From Petrosia ficiformis (taxonomy: Eukaryota; Porifera; Demospongiae; Haplosclerida; Petrosiidae), in contig OX345636.1 of NCBI GenBank assembly GCA_947044365.1, forward strand, positions 57,577,746-57,641,745: a DNA stretch of 64,000 nucleotides, read 5' to 3'. The notes under the pieces are model-generated. The model made no database searches, was not told the origin of the DNA, and was given only the letters and a program-made list of their open reading frames with translations. The position numbers and the translations under genes were made by a program. Numbering within the stretch: the stretch's first letter is position 1; the number at the start of each line of letters is the position of its first letter. Of this stretch, positions 14,101 through 29,100 are shown piece by piece.

Positions 14101-17100
14101 CAGGTTCCAACAAATGATGTTATGGGTTCTCTTCAACTTGGGATTTCTCATTGTCACTCTGTAAGCACATCATATAATATTGTAATTATGTATAACATAA
14201 TCAAATCAAGGTTCTCATGAAAATGTGTTTAAAGTGGGATAGGCAGGAGTTGTGGTCAGTAGGTAACTTAGTGTCTCTGCATTATCACTTTTTGCAATTG
14301 TAAATAATTTTGGGAGTTATTCATTATTGCAGAATGGGAGAGTAAGGTTTTATGGCCCATAGGTCCATCCCTATAATTGATTTTCCACAGGGAGTGGGGG
14401 TTGGGGGGCTTAGTCAAGTATTGGGCATAGGGAGTTATTATTGGAGGGTGGGAGAGTATGTGTTTTGTAAAGTTATGACAATCATAGCATACATACATGT
14501 AGGTGGGACACCACTAATTAGTGTATGATAATCTTGCACATTATTATATTGGGTATGTTGTCATATAAGCCATGGTTGATAAAAAGATATATTGAGAAAA
14601 AAGTATCCCTATTATTGCTTTGTAATGACTATGTATCAATCTTTACTGATGGCACTAGTGTCTCTACCTTTCTGTGTACTTGAAAGCTGAGGCCAGAAGA
14701 AGTAAGTGTAAGCCTGATTGCAGTCTAAGTACACAGATCTCTGATGAACTGACTGAAGTAGTCCTTCAAGGTTCTAAATGATGACTTCCTCATATCTGAA
14801 AATTAACAACTTATTATACTTACTTGTTAAAGATTTTGCATAATATTTATACTGTTTCTATGCTTTATAAGCAGTTTTGAATCTTCTGTAGGTCGAACGC
14901 GCTTTCTTTTAAGCGCCGCATCCATTAATTGACTGAGCACCTGGGAATGACTCAACTTCCTTAACTACGTATACAACGCATAGTCGCGCAAGTGACACAA
15001 ACATATAAATATATATATACATTAAACAATTATAGAAATGGCCCTGCAGGCCATAAAAAATGTTTGATGTAATGGACAATAAAAATTATCAAATTTAACT
15101 ATTTTATAGATTCAATCTAGTAACACTTTCTCTTTGGAGTTTCCAAGGTGAGTGTGTATAGTTGCAAGCACACTTTAAATTAAATATTTATTAATAATAT
15201 TATGTTTTAACAGTGATGGAAGTATTTCAACTCCTGCTCATAAATTCAAAAGTTTCACTTTCACATCATATGCACCAGTTGAGTTTTCCCTCGTGAGAAA
15301 AGCATTTGAAATCACAACTGAAGACTATATAGTAAGTAAACCATACATGTTCATGTACATATGTGACTTCTCGTGTTTTTGTTTTTCAGTTTGAGTTGTG
15401 TAATCAACCACTACGAGACTTATCTGACTCAAGTGATATCAGTTCACTACATTATGTATCACCAGATGATGAGTTCAGTATTCAAGCTATCAAACAACAC
15501 ATGACACAGAAGCTATTGAATCTTCTACCTGAATACTCTAAAGTATGTTACGTATGTTTGAAGTGCATGTACATGTACATGAAAATTCATGTGCCTAGCA
15601 TATGTGCATGTACATGTTAGGTATATCTAATCTTTGTCTATTACTCTTTTGTGTAATAATAACTTCTAAGGATTACCTGTACTCTAGGAACTTCTTTATT
15701 GCATAATTACATGTAAATGGGAATATTTTACATGTAAATGGGAATACATGTATTTTATGGCCTGTGTTTAATTTTTGAAAAAGAACACTTTCCCACCAAA
15801 AGCTTTCTAATTGCTTGCCATTCCAGCATTTTGTACCAGACGTTATCGCTGGATGATTTTCTCATGTCTGACGAAACCCAACAATCTATCTGCATGTAGG
15901 TATTATAGTTATTTGTTTATCCAGCACTCATCTTAATTTTAACATCCTGGTATAACTTTTGCAACTTAGTTAGAACAGCTATTAGTTGCAGGTTCTATAA
16001 TCTACATGTACTTCCAGTAGGGGTGGGCGGTATTGGTACCACGGTATTTGGAAATAAAATATTGACTAACAATGTGTTTCTATGATTGGTCACACCCACG
16101 AGCGTTTTTAGCCAACAAACAATTTGAACAAATCCTGAAATGCCACAAACTACGCGTTCAAACTTCTACAATACTAGATCTACATGTATATATATAACAT
16201 ACATTTTTGACATACTGTAGTATAACCTCAACAAGAAGTCGCTTATATAAATTGACTTGTGCTACACTCCTCACCACACAAATTTAGCATCTTATATTGA
16301 AGAATAGATGTCTAGCACTCTTTTCTAACTCAATCGCTACTTACAAAAGCCTAACAAACACCACTATTTGCTGGCCATGTGCTCGAAATTATGGGTGTGA
16401 CCCGTAAATTATTTAATTAATCGTATATTTCAATATTTCAGTATGCAAAATTTTGCACTACTGTACCGCGGTTACGCGGCGCGGTATAGTACAGAATTTC
16501 CGATATACCACACTTCCAGGTACTATGCGTGTATATATATATTATATTCAGGGCTGCATTGAGGTTGGGTAATTGAGTGCATTTGCAAGTTTTCAACATA
16601 CACATGTAAATTATTAATTTGTAACTTTCAATGCATAAAATTGAACAATCAAAGGTATAGGTATAGCTATTTGAGTTGGTCAAACAGGTATTCTTCGGAA
16701 TTTCTGATTCCGTATCAAACTTGCTTAGCAAATACAGTAGCCCTCAATAAAAAGTTCCCTTAGAGTAAAGGTATACCTTTACCAGTAGTGTAGTGCTTAA
16801 GTAGTATACTACTTAAGTACTACACTACTGTACGTAACGTAGTACTAAGAGTAATACGATGGTATACTGTGCGTACTACGAAGTGTACTACGGTCTAATG
16901 AGCGCACTACAACCCTTCCTACGTTGCCGTGTGTACGGATTAATTATTAACCCTTTCCCGTCTAATTGAAATGGGCGTTTTTGTTATTTATTAGTCCTAA
17001 TTTTTTTTCAGCTCATATTTTATCGCACTGAAAGGTCTAACTTACTTTGCTGGAAAGAACAGTTGTTAAGAAAGCCAATGATGTCAAATTTATGCTTCGC

Positions 17101-20100
17101 TATCAGCAGGAAGAGACCAAGGCGAGCGCTTGAAAGTATAGTAGTCACACGGGCAACGCCCACTTCTTTGTTAGTGAGTACAACTTCTGCATTTTAAACA
17201 ACAGTGACTTTTAACCTGCTTAACTAGACAGAACACCTTCTAAGAAAGCAAAAACATATTTCGTTAGCTGTAGGAATACCAAAAACATATTTCGTTAGCT
17301 ATAGGAAAGCAGCAAGGCGAGTGTTTGAAAGTGTAGTAGTTAATGGCGACGCCCATACTTAGCGTCTTTACCTCTTTTGTTTGGCCTGTAACTCGACTGC
17401 TTTAAACAAAGTAAATGTCTCCTTCGTAGTGTGTGCATCTCAGTTTCCAATGAGTATGGTATCTACGTTGCGAATCTGCAACATTCATAATTAAAACGTT
17501 GCAACATAACCCATGAAAGGGTTAATAATTTTAATCTATGTTACGTACCGTACCAACAATACACGTAACGTAAGTACGTAGAGTAGGCGCACAGTAGTTT
17601 ACTACGGTACGGGAGCGTTATACGCAGCGTATCTCAGTTTACATTACGGGAACTTTTAATTGAGGGGTACTGTACATGTATTCGTCTGAAAATACACCAG
17701 ATGTGATCTCAGAGAGTCTAAAATTAAACTTTTCCTGGGGGAGCATGTTCTACAACCCCCTACTTAGCCATGTGGTTACGCACACAGATGGGGGGCTCAC
17801 CCTCCTTTCTTTCAGCAAACACCATTTTTGCTCCCCACTTGGGAACGTTTCTAAATATAGCACTGGTTCGTGCTTTCACTCTAATGTTCTCTACATACAA
17901 TTACGTATGTGTAATTATGTTTCCTGTCACAGAACTTGAGAAAGTACAAGAGAACTCTTCTTCCAAAGTTCTATGGACTTTACCAATATCAAGTAAATGG
18001 TATTGTGTCTTCTGTATATTCTGTTTTTATACTAAATATTCCTTTACAGTGTGAAGATAATAATATTGATGTACTTGTCACAAACAATGTTTTATCATCA
18101 TCACTACAATACCATTACAAGTTCCACTTGAATGGGTTTAAAAGGCGAGCATCACCTACTGAGTGTAAAAAGAAAAGTCCTATTTACAAAGATGTTGATT
18201 TTAAGAAACACCTTCCTAAGGTATGCGTGTATAGCACTATTGCTCAGCTACATTGTATAATACACTATCTAAAGCAAAGTAAATGTTTGCCTAAATCTGT
18301 CATAAGCCTAAAATGTATACACCACATACTACGTAAATGACACAAACATATGTATGCATGTATATAATACATACATACATTGAACCCATGGGAAAGCAAT
18401 CGTAGGGACGACCAGGGCTGCTGAGAGGTTGAAGGGGGCCCAGGGCGCACAAAGCGTGGCAAAATTTTTTAGCTAATTAATTATTCATAGTGGGTGTGGT
18501 TAATTAATTAATTGCGTGTTATTAACAATAATTGCTCATTCAGCATTACTCGTGACACTGTTTCAGGTAGAAATAATTATAACTATTATTATTTGTTTTA
18601 TCTAGTTTGACGTTAAATTATAGATTTATAATCGTGTTTCTTATAATTGAGTAAGCTTATCTACATAATAATGGTCAAAATGTTTGGGGCCCCAAGAGAA
18701 TGTGGGGCCCCGGGGCAGTTGCCCCGGTTGCCCCCCCCCCCCCTCTCAGTGGCCCTGAGGACGACCCCTATGGGGCATAAAACGTAAGAAGACTAGATAA
18801 TACATGTAACTATTGAATAGGCTATTGTCTTTCAGGCACGAGAAAGTCTGCCATTATTGAATGATCACACTACAAAGCAATCACATGGATATGTAGTAGT
18901 CCAACATATTATATCTCTATTCTTCTTCCTTTTTACCAGTTCAGTATAAAGTTTGTAATGTATTTTAGCTATAACAGTTAGTAATTACAGTTCCCACAAG
19001 CTGAGTTCATCATCCTGATCTGCTGTAACTCAAGTGTGCATTCATTTACGTGCTATGCCCATTGACCAAGCCACAAACAACACAAGAATAAAAATAATTA
19101 TAATTATACATGTGCATTATTATACATTCAACCCTGTGGATTTTTATCATAGGGATGGCCCTTTTTCTTGTTCTTAAGAACATTACATCATCTTGATTGT
19201 TATTAGGAATGCTTTTCTTATTAACTCTTTCATGTCTATAATTAAAATGGGGCTTCTTGTTTACATTCCGAAATTAATTACAAAATGAAATTTGTAGGGA
19301 GAACAATTAATAACAGCTCTATAACTCTTGCATTTTATAAGACTTTTAACTCAGTTTGCCAGAAAGAAGAGTTACTAAGAACCCCATTGATATATACATG
19401 TACATGTAATCTATGGTTCGCTATCTGCAGGAAAACAGCAAGGCATTTGAGAGTGCAGTAGTCAATGACAACACCCACACTTAAGGAAGTTTTTTTGTAC
19501 AACAGAAGATTTCTAGCGGAAAGTGTATTTACAACAAGTGTTGCAGTGGTTATTCTCCAGCCAAACACACAGTTTTAGTTTGGTACGGCTGTAAATTAGC
19601 GCGCTTTTTCATCTTCTTGAGCTTGGACATATATTTACATGTACATCTACCACATTTGACTGTTTAGCATATACGGACATATTTTTATGTCTATCACATA
19701 TATTGAGTATTTTCTATTACAATTGTGTTCATTTACTCAGTATAATTTCATACACAACAACCCTAGTACATAAGTACAGGTACATATACATGTAGCAGGA
19801 GTCCAATAGCTGTGACACTGGCCAGACCACTTTTAGTAAACTTTTAAAGTAAATAATTGTTAGTTTAAAAGTAACACAAAAATTGAAATAACGAAGTGTG
19901 GCTACAGAATGTTTTTTATATGAGAAAATACATGTACATGTATATACATGTATTTAAAAATTCATAATTACTGATTATTTATTGTACACATTCAGGGTAT
20001 CATAGTGTCACCAGATATACAGGAATCCTTATTAAGTACTATCCAGAGAGACTGTCAGGTGCTGCGGGATTTTGAATTAACGGGCTACAGTCTTCAGTTG

Positions 20101-23100
20101 GGATTGGTTTTAAGAGTAAGTCAAATTGTTATGTCCATGTACATGTATTTACATGTACATGTAGCTTTTGTTTCAATCATCACATTCAAGTATTGAAGTT
20201 TGAACGTTTACACTAGTTGTATTAATAAATTTTATTATAATTATTTACAATCATGTTGACAGCCACACGTTTTCAGTATCAGCTAAACTGAAATTCCTAA
20301 GTATATAAGAAGCTGTACTTGTAAGATGTAAGATTTGTAACAGCAACAAAAGTTACAGGTATCAAATAATAGTTGAAGTTAAGTAATAAAATGGAACTCG
20401 ACAATTTCCGCCTATATACATGTACATGTATCATTACTTCATACATTTAATTGACTTGTGTCCATTACAGTACTTGTGTAGGGTTGTTCCGTAGAAGTGG
20501 TTAGTTTAATTTTGTTGCTAAGTTACCATCCTAAAAAAGTTCAGGTACATGTAAATTGTTACCAAAATATGTGGGTGTTACCCAGAAATTACTGAACATT
20601 CACACATCGCCTTGCTGTTTTCTTACACCTAATGAAGTATGATTTTTACATCAATGGCAATTTTATAACAATTCTTTCTAGAAGAGTAAGTTGAAAGCTT
20701 CAGCCATGTAAGTTTCTTGAATTACAAATGAAATGTTCAGTGAAAACACCATCTTTACAACTTCAATTGTTCATAATATTTGTTTGGGTAGCTGTGTAGG
20801 TTCGCTTTTTACACAATCTCAAAGCAAATTTAATAGATTGTCTTCAGCAAACATTTGGTTGAAATACAATGTACGTAAGTGAAAAGCCTTGAAAATCTAA
20901 ATGAAAATGTAAGGTACATGTGTATGTTGCCATGATGCAAAAATTCATCTATGGTACATACTTTAAAGGCAAAAATTAATGATGCATTTTTGTGTCTATG
21001 GCATATAAAGGGTTAACTGTATTTACTAAGCTAATGCCATAGTGTAGATACCCAAAATTAACAGAAACTAAATAATTATGGTAACACAAAGGTAAAGTGA
21101 CTAAGTGAGAAATCATAATTACACTAAAATAAATCACCATTAATAAATAAGACCAACACAATGAGACACAATAAGACGATTTACTTAATAAGATAGTTCT
21201 TAATCCATTACAATTCTATACAACAATTTTCCTAGGTTTTTAAATCCAAATGCCTACAATTGTTTCTAAATCATCATCAGATAGTTTTTGTAGTGCTTCG
21301 ATTGCAATTTTCATAAAGTAAGAAAGACTTTTTTTACCCAATCGATTTCTCAAACAAGTTTTGATCATTTTCATCTGTGAAAAGCTTCGTTCCACTGATG
21401 CTATCCCAACTGGAATTGTCATACAAACATTGGCCAGGGTATTCAAATGAGGGAACATTGTTTTGAGCATTTCAGTAACTGTTGTTAGATGGTTGTTCAG
21501 TTGTGATGCCATGTCTTCCTTTGGTTGTTTGGCTAGATAGCAACGAAATGTAGTCCATTCAGCAAGAACTTCAGTTGTAATCAGAGCTTTCTTTTCGTAT
21601 TCTTCACCATCTAGAGTCAGTGCTGTTTTGTTCACTGCACACTGGTCATTGTGGTCAAGCAACATACCCGGGGAATTATGTTTATGCAAAAACAGTCCCA
21701 GATTCCACCAAATTGTGTCTGATAAAAGGTCCAAAATCAAAATGCCCCTGCAGCAAGCCATTTGAAGCATATAACTTATATGCTTCAAATGGCTTGCTGC
21801 CGGAGCATTATGCAACTCAATCTTGGATGTGATTCCATATATATACATATAGCAATAGTCTCATCCCCAGACTCACACCCAATGGTGACAAACAGTCTGG
21901 TAACTTGGGCCAACATTCCTGGTGCAGTAATGTCATAATCAGGTGGCTATCACCTGATTCATTCCACCTACTTGTATCACAAATATTTGAATCTTAGCTT
22001 AGTTGTGTGGTGAATCATGGTTTCTGGATGACAGAGTGGAAGGTAACTTGAGCCATCATTCCTGGCACAGTGACATTTATTGCTTGAATCTTGTAATATC
22101 AATTAGATTGTTTAGTGTATTAATTGATCACATGACTTTGTACATTAAAAACATCATACCAAAAACAAGTAATGAAAGAAGTTGTAACAAAAGATGTGAA
22201 GTGTCCTGGATTCCAGCCTGACTCTTTTTCGCTATGGCAGTCTGGGGATGAGACTAATATAGCAAATATTTTGTCTCAAGTTGGAGGGTGTAATTGGGAA
22301 ACAAGGTCGTGAAATGATGCTGGCTTCTGCATTAGTGCACTTTACTCTTTTGAGTATATATTCAAAAGCCTGGGGAGTGAGATGTAGCAAATGTGCTTCG
22401 CTCACCAGCCTGAAATACAATGTATAGGATTTATTAGTTGGATATTTCATGGCTTGAGAGCCCATGGATAAGTAGGAATTGAAGGTATAGGAGGGTGTTG
22501 CTTACATTATAGCTAAGTGACACCCCTGTAGCAAAGAAATAACCTCAATTCAACAGCAAAATGCCACACATTGTCAAAATGTACATGTACGTGTATATAA
22601 GCAATTTCGATAATACTATTGAGTTTGAAGACCTTCTAAAAAAGCCATAGATACCAAAAACATACTTTGTTAGCTGCAGGAAAGCAGACAGGTAAGTACT
22701 TGAAAGTGTAGTAGTCAGTGGCAATGCCCATACTTGGTGTCTTTATCACTTTCATTTGGCCTGCAACTCGATTTTTAAATGTCTTCACAGTGTGTGCATG
22801 TCAATTGCTTTTATGTTTAGTGATTTTATCATGTATTTGCGCTGTGGTATTTAGGTTGAAAATCTGCAATCTATTAATTAATGCATTTTTAAAAGGTTGA
22901 ATATTTGCATCCTTTGTTTGGCAAAAGGAACCAACTCCGGTTGAGCCAACCAACTAGGATTTGTGGAATTTCTGCTTTTATTGGTCAATGGAGATAGGGT
23001 CGCGTGCATACCTTATTACTGATATTATGGGCATCACTTTGTAGATATAATATAAACAACTCATAAATAATAACTGTGTTTAATCATACATGTACTTATC

Positions 23101-26100
23101 ATTTATTATTTATATTACAGTAAGGGATACATTCCAGGACGGATTGAAGAAGGTGGCATACTCCTATGCCTTGGAATTATTGATGTGCTACGAAAGTACA
23201 AACTTAAACGTAGCCTACAACAAGGATTGAAATCTGTTGATAATGTAAGTATTGAATGTATTTTTGTTAGTAGTATTTGAGATTGCATTATACATGTATG
23301 TGATTAGTACTGAAAGATGTATGTGCATGAATACAGTTATGGAATTAATATATGACAAGACTTTGATACTGGCCAGACAACATCCTTAAGTTGACAAGTG
23401 ACAGACAGCCTGGGATATGTTACGAGCTGATGTGCAAAGAAGACGGTTTACAACTATCACTTTCTACATCCTTCTAACGCATATGTAAATTATATGCATG
23501 GGGAGGCTTGAATTTTCTGACCAGGCTATGTATCACTGCATCACCTTTTTAAAAATCATGTGAGGGTAGCTCGAAACGTTGTCTTTACTATCTTTAAGTA
23601 TGGCCAAGATGTGTTAAATTTAATATGACAGCCTCACCCTCACTACAACTGTATACGTATATGTTCATGTACATTGTACAGTAGTTAGGAAGTTGAGTCA
23701 GACTAGAGGATTATTTAAATATTGGGTGTTGGGCATACAGTAATAAAATGTCCACTTGAGCCCTAAAGACCAACAAGGAAGAAAGCTGCGTATAGCTTAA
23801 AGAAACTTACTAATAGCTGTGCTAGCTGAATTGTATTCCTAGTGTTCTACAAGAAACATTAAAATGTAAGGAGAGTGGATAATCAAAAATAATAACTATA
23901 AATAGTTTCAGGCATAAAAACGTCAGCCATGATTACCAAATAATGACACCACTTGTCTTGTTTATGGTCCAATTTCTAGCATCTCTGCTATAACCAAAAT
24001 CTCTTAGAGCTGCCCTAGTAATACAACAAATGTAGTTACTGGATATAAGCTGCCATAGTAATAGTTAGTGCAACATCAGAAATGTCAACGAAACTGGCCA
24101 TCTTGTTTGGAATCGGTGAAAAAAATGATTTTAAAAACCTCTTAGCTTTGAGGCAAAGTATCTTCACCACTAGAACTAGTGCTGGGTATTGGTAGAGACA
24201 CCAATATTGATTATTAGTGATGATTATGTCCTTGTATCATAGTAATGACGCACATCAAAGACACCGCGCGGGATGTAAATTTACTAGAAATGCCTACACC
24301 CACAAGTATTTTATAATCCACCCACAAGTGTGATACAACTCGCCCACAAGTGTGCTACAACTCGCCGACAAACGTGCTACAATTTATTCAATCAAAAAAT
24401 TATCAAACATTCATTTCTTGAAATCAATGAAATTTTACAATGAACACAAGTAGCAATTTTTTAGAAACATACATACACACAGTACCCAAACTCATACCGT
24501 CATTGAAGCCAAATTACCTGGTACAAACAATCAACAACAATGTAAATAACCAAAATCAATAAAACAACGAAAGATCAGAGGAACCATCGCACAACAAAAC
24601 ATCATCCAGGCATGATTCATGGTAAGTGGCTAACGTCCTTGGGCTTACAAATCGTTGAGTGGCAGGTAGGTCGTGATCGACTTCTTCTGTTTCACAATCT
24701 TTATCAAACATGCCATCATTTCCATCAACTTTTATAGTGTTCTTTCGTCTCTTGAGAGATAAATTTCACGGTTTGAGAAAAGGGCTAGACATTCGCAGCT
24801 GCCTGAAATCAGAGTAATAGTGAAACGTGAGTTTGTGGTTCACTGGTTTCTTCAATGACGTCACTTCGTTTCTATGGGAACTTCTTAGTAACTTTGATGT
24901 GCGTCATTACTATGACACAAATTACTTATAACACGCCTAGTCGGGCAGTATCTGTTTTACAGTCACCTCCCCCTCGGGCGCTACGCGCCCTCGGGATCGG
25001 TGACTGTAAATCAGATACAGCCCTCTTAGGGTGTTATAACTATTACATAGTCCACACCCACGATTAAATTATCAATTTTCAATTAAACATGCCTACTGAT
25101 AGCACATGTTGTAGCATGTCATCACCAAAACAACTAACCTTGTTTGACTTTGTTTATTTTGTTGCTCGCGATGATGTAGATGAAGTCAGTGATTCTGTAG
25201 AAGATATCGATATTGAGTATGAGGAATCTATTAATGGTCAGTACAATTATTATTCTGAATAATCACAGTAATCACAGTTATCGTTTTTAGATAGTGATAG
25301 TGTCGACGACGATGGGGCTGATTCTTGTAAGACTGAATTATTGGGTTCAAGTTCAACTAATGATTGTTTACGATCAAGTGTACGGGTACTAGTTGATATT
25401 GCTTCTTCACTAAACGAGTCACCAAGACAGCCTAAAATTAAATTTCCATTGCGATCATTTGGTAAAGGGTGGCAGAGAGGTTTTAATATTTTGTGGTACA
25501 GATCGTTTCCCTGGTTGGAGTATTCAGTTTTACTGGATGCTGCCTTTTGCTATCCTTGCTGACTGTTTAAATGTGGAACTGGAGAAGGAAGGGCAGAGGA
25601 GGCATTCACAAAATGTGGGTTTGGTAACTGGAAAAATACTATAGGAAAGACAGGGATTATATCACGCCATGATATTTGTAATTCTCACAAACATTCAATG
25701 GAATGATTATACCACCAATGTTAGAAGGCAAAGTACTATAGAACATAGAATTGATTCAGCCCATCAGCAGTCAATAACGGAAAATCAACACTACATTTTC
25801 ACATTGGCGGAAGTGTTGTTAATGTGTGCAAAGCAAAACATGGCCCTTCGTGGACATAGAGAAAGTGCTGAGTCAAGCAACAGAGGAAATTTTCTTGCTA
25901 TCATAGATTTGATTGCAAATCATGATTCAGTCATAAAAGAAAAGCTACATGGACAAAAATATGCAGTATATACCTCTCCACAGATTCAGAATTATCTTTT
26001 ACAACTAATGGGTAATGCAGTGAGACAGAGGATAATTAAAGCTGTTCAGGAAGCAACAATTCTTGCCGATGAAACTAAAGATGTTAATAAGATTGAACAA

Positions 26101-29100
26101 ATTTCAATTGCTGTTTGCTATGTTGATATAGACAATGCTTCAGTATATGAGCATTTTTTAACTTATGTTCCCACTGAAAATCAGCAGAAGGCATCTCAGG
26201 ATACATACTAGATACACTTAATAATTTAAACCCAAAACCATTGTAGCCCAAGGCTACGATGGTGCTGCAGTCATGTGTGGTTCTTCATCGGGTGTGCAAA
26301 CTCGCATCAAATTTTTTTCCATTGTTCAAAATTTATATACTTTTATATCTACCTCAAAACGCCATGTAATATTTAGGCAACAGCAGACTGCAGGTAAACA
26401 GCATCGTAAATTAATCAACGGCTTTCAGATACTAGGTAGACATGCCGCCAAAGTACCATAAATGCAATTTGTTACAGATTTGATGCAATTATTGGCACAC
26501 TGGTGGAAGTGGTTGATGGAAATGATGGAGCCAAAGCAGCTGAAGCAAATGGTATTTTGCTTCAAGTCAAGTCCTTCAATTTTATTCGGTTATTTTTGAT
26601 CGAGTTCTCTCCTGTTCAAAATGATGCGCTAAAGTCTACTCACCTTGATCTTGGTAAAGCTGCTGACCTTGTAACATCAACAATACAAACTTTGGAATAA
26701 TTTCGTACTGATGATGAATGGGAGAAAGTGCTAACATATTCACATACTGTAGCTGATGTCCATGGAGTCTCTCCTTGTGAAAGTAGTACAAGACCATCAC
26801 GAAATCCAAGGCCTCTAAGAAGGTTTGAAAGTGATATAATTACTGGAACAACTGGTGGCAGAGTTGAATCAACATGGCTACAAAGTTGATTTGTACTTTT
26901 CTGTTCTTGATGCTTTTTTATCGGAACTAAAACGACATTTTAGTGACCAAAATAGAGACATCATGTGATCATTGCAAGCTTGTTGCCCATCTTCAGATTC
27001 ATTTTTGTCATTGACCATTTAAAGCCAATGATTCACATGTACGATTTGGATCTTGATATGATTAGCTCAGAAATAAAAGTAGCAAGGCGTAAAGCCGTAC
27101 ATTAACAGGGAAAGAACTGGAAGACATTAGTGGTGTAATAATAGAACTAGCTCCTCTTAAAGTAGCATTTCCGACCTTATTGCAATTACTCCAAATTGCT
27201 CTCACCATACCAGTGAGTTCTGCTAAATGCGAAAGAACATTTTCTACCCTGAAGCGAATAAAGACGTATATTAGATCATCTATGCCTGAAGATCGGCTAA
27301 ATGACATGGCCATCCTTGCTATTGAACATGATATTACCAGTAGTTTAAATTTTAAAAATATAGTTACAGAATTTTCAAAAGTAAACAGGAGAATTGCACT
27401 TTGAGCTTTGAGATTTTTTTTTCTATACTTTTTTATACTTTACTTTTACAACGATGTCAAATATCTATCTAAGCGGCTGCTTGTACTGGATATTGCGAAT
27501 GGCCGCCGCAGTCTGAGAGTGTTTAATTGACCATGCCCCCATAAATATAATTAAATCCGAAAATGTTTTGACGCACATCGCACGCCTGAAGTGTGTGCCC
27601 TACCAAGTAAAATGTTCTAGCTATACCCTAGGGTATGATACTAAGTCACTGGCTTCAATTGGTGGTACTGCATCTAATTGCAAATGCATCTAGATCATTT
27701 CTTATTTTAATCTGGTCCTTGTATCTTCTCTTCACATCCTCGCTCAAGTTTTCAGCATAGGAAGAAAGATTCAGCATTTCAAACACATGAAAACGTGTGG
27801 GCGACTGCTGTACACCAACATGGTGAATGCGTGGGCGGGACACCGCAATTGATCGCATGATGAAATAGCTCTATTGCTAATTAGCACCAATTTGGCCTTG
27901 TGCTGAATGCACATGTGCATAAGTATACAAATTGATATTTGGTCACAATAGCTAAATGTGCTATATTGATAACGATTATCAATGTTATGATTGTCGAGTC
28001 CCAGCACTAAATTTAGAACATCTATATAGTGTTTAGATCTTTGTTTGTTACTCAGCTATTATTTTTAAAAAGATCTTGGTAACAGTTTTTTATTGATTCA
28101 TTCATTATTCATGAACTCTCACCTGTCACAACCTGCCACCTTAAGGAATTAACAACAAGTGACTTGACAATAGTATTATCAGTACAGCTGCTGCAATTAA
28201 TTTTATATACTTGCAGTTGTCACATAAAAGTAGCATATCATGCTAATAAAACTTCACAAGAAAATAGTCACAAGTGTACATGACTATAAGGGTCTTCACA
28301 ATTACACGTATACAAGAAATATTGTGATTATTATTAGCTCCTATACAAGATTTGTGAAATAACATACATGTAGCTACATAATGGCTGATTATGGGTTTGT
28401 GTTCTTAGATATGTGTTCTTTTAGTATAAAAATTAAATTATGTACTTAACATGTTATTTTTTTTTATTAGGGTCATATCACCGAATACTATTCTGAAAGG
28501 TTTCAAACTTCTATGAAATCAACTGTTTTTAAGAAAGAGTCTTCAGGTAATTTTTTTTGTGTGTATAATTCATCCCTATATATGATTTCTTTCCATGAGA
28601 TTTAATGTATATATATACTTGCAATTACCACCTCAAACGTAGCATGTTACTGTTCATAAGAAAATAATCACAAGTGTACAACATTATATGGGTCTTCACG
28701 TATATATGCAAAATTTCAAGAAATATTTTTGATAATATTTTTGAGTCACATACGTATGTGTTGTATACCTTGAAGGTTGCATCATTCTGGGGGGATTGGA
28801 ACTAGTGGGCATGCCACATGAATGAATGAAGTACAGCAGTGAATTAAGCTTGTAGAAACTGCAATTACGTATTAGCTGTTGTAGCTAAAATACATTCCCA
28901 AACGCTATGCAAGATCTGTTAAAAAGTAAGAAAGAAGAAACAAGATATATGGAAAAAAGTATCCCCTTTGTGGTGTCCAGCATTCTGTAATCATGATACA
29001 TGTATGCCTGAAACACAACAGCCTATTACAGTGATTGTTTTGATTATTTACTGTTCTTACGTTTTAAAGGATCTTGTAGAACTTTAGAAATATAGTACAG

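Larger units (their letters stand above)
24181..28008 (+). mobile_element. hAT element (about 3.8 kb) with degraded transposase
   Basis: The ends TAGTGCTGGG (24181) and CCCAGCACTA (to 28008) are inverted and resemble hAT termini (CAGTGCTGGG). They enclose the transposase pseudogene at 25089-27404. I do not see an intact 8-bp target duplication. Nested inside are a segment bounded by inverted CATAGTAATGACGCACATCA (24238 and about 24893-24915) and a 115-bp hairpin MITE at 24927-25041. It lies in the intron between PIPK exons 9 and 10. Confidence 0.7.

Noticed and set aside
24181..28008. 8-bp target duplication of the large hAT element
   Set aside because: Flanks CTAGAAC (left) and TTTAGAAC (right) look similar but are not directly adjacent to the TIR ends in matching register, so I do not claim it.
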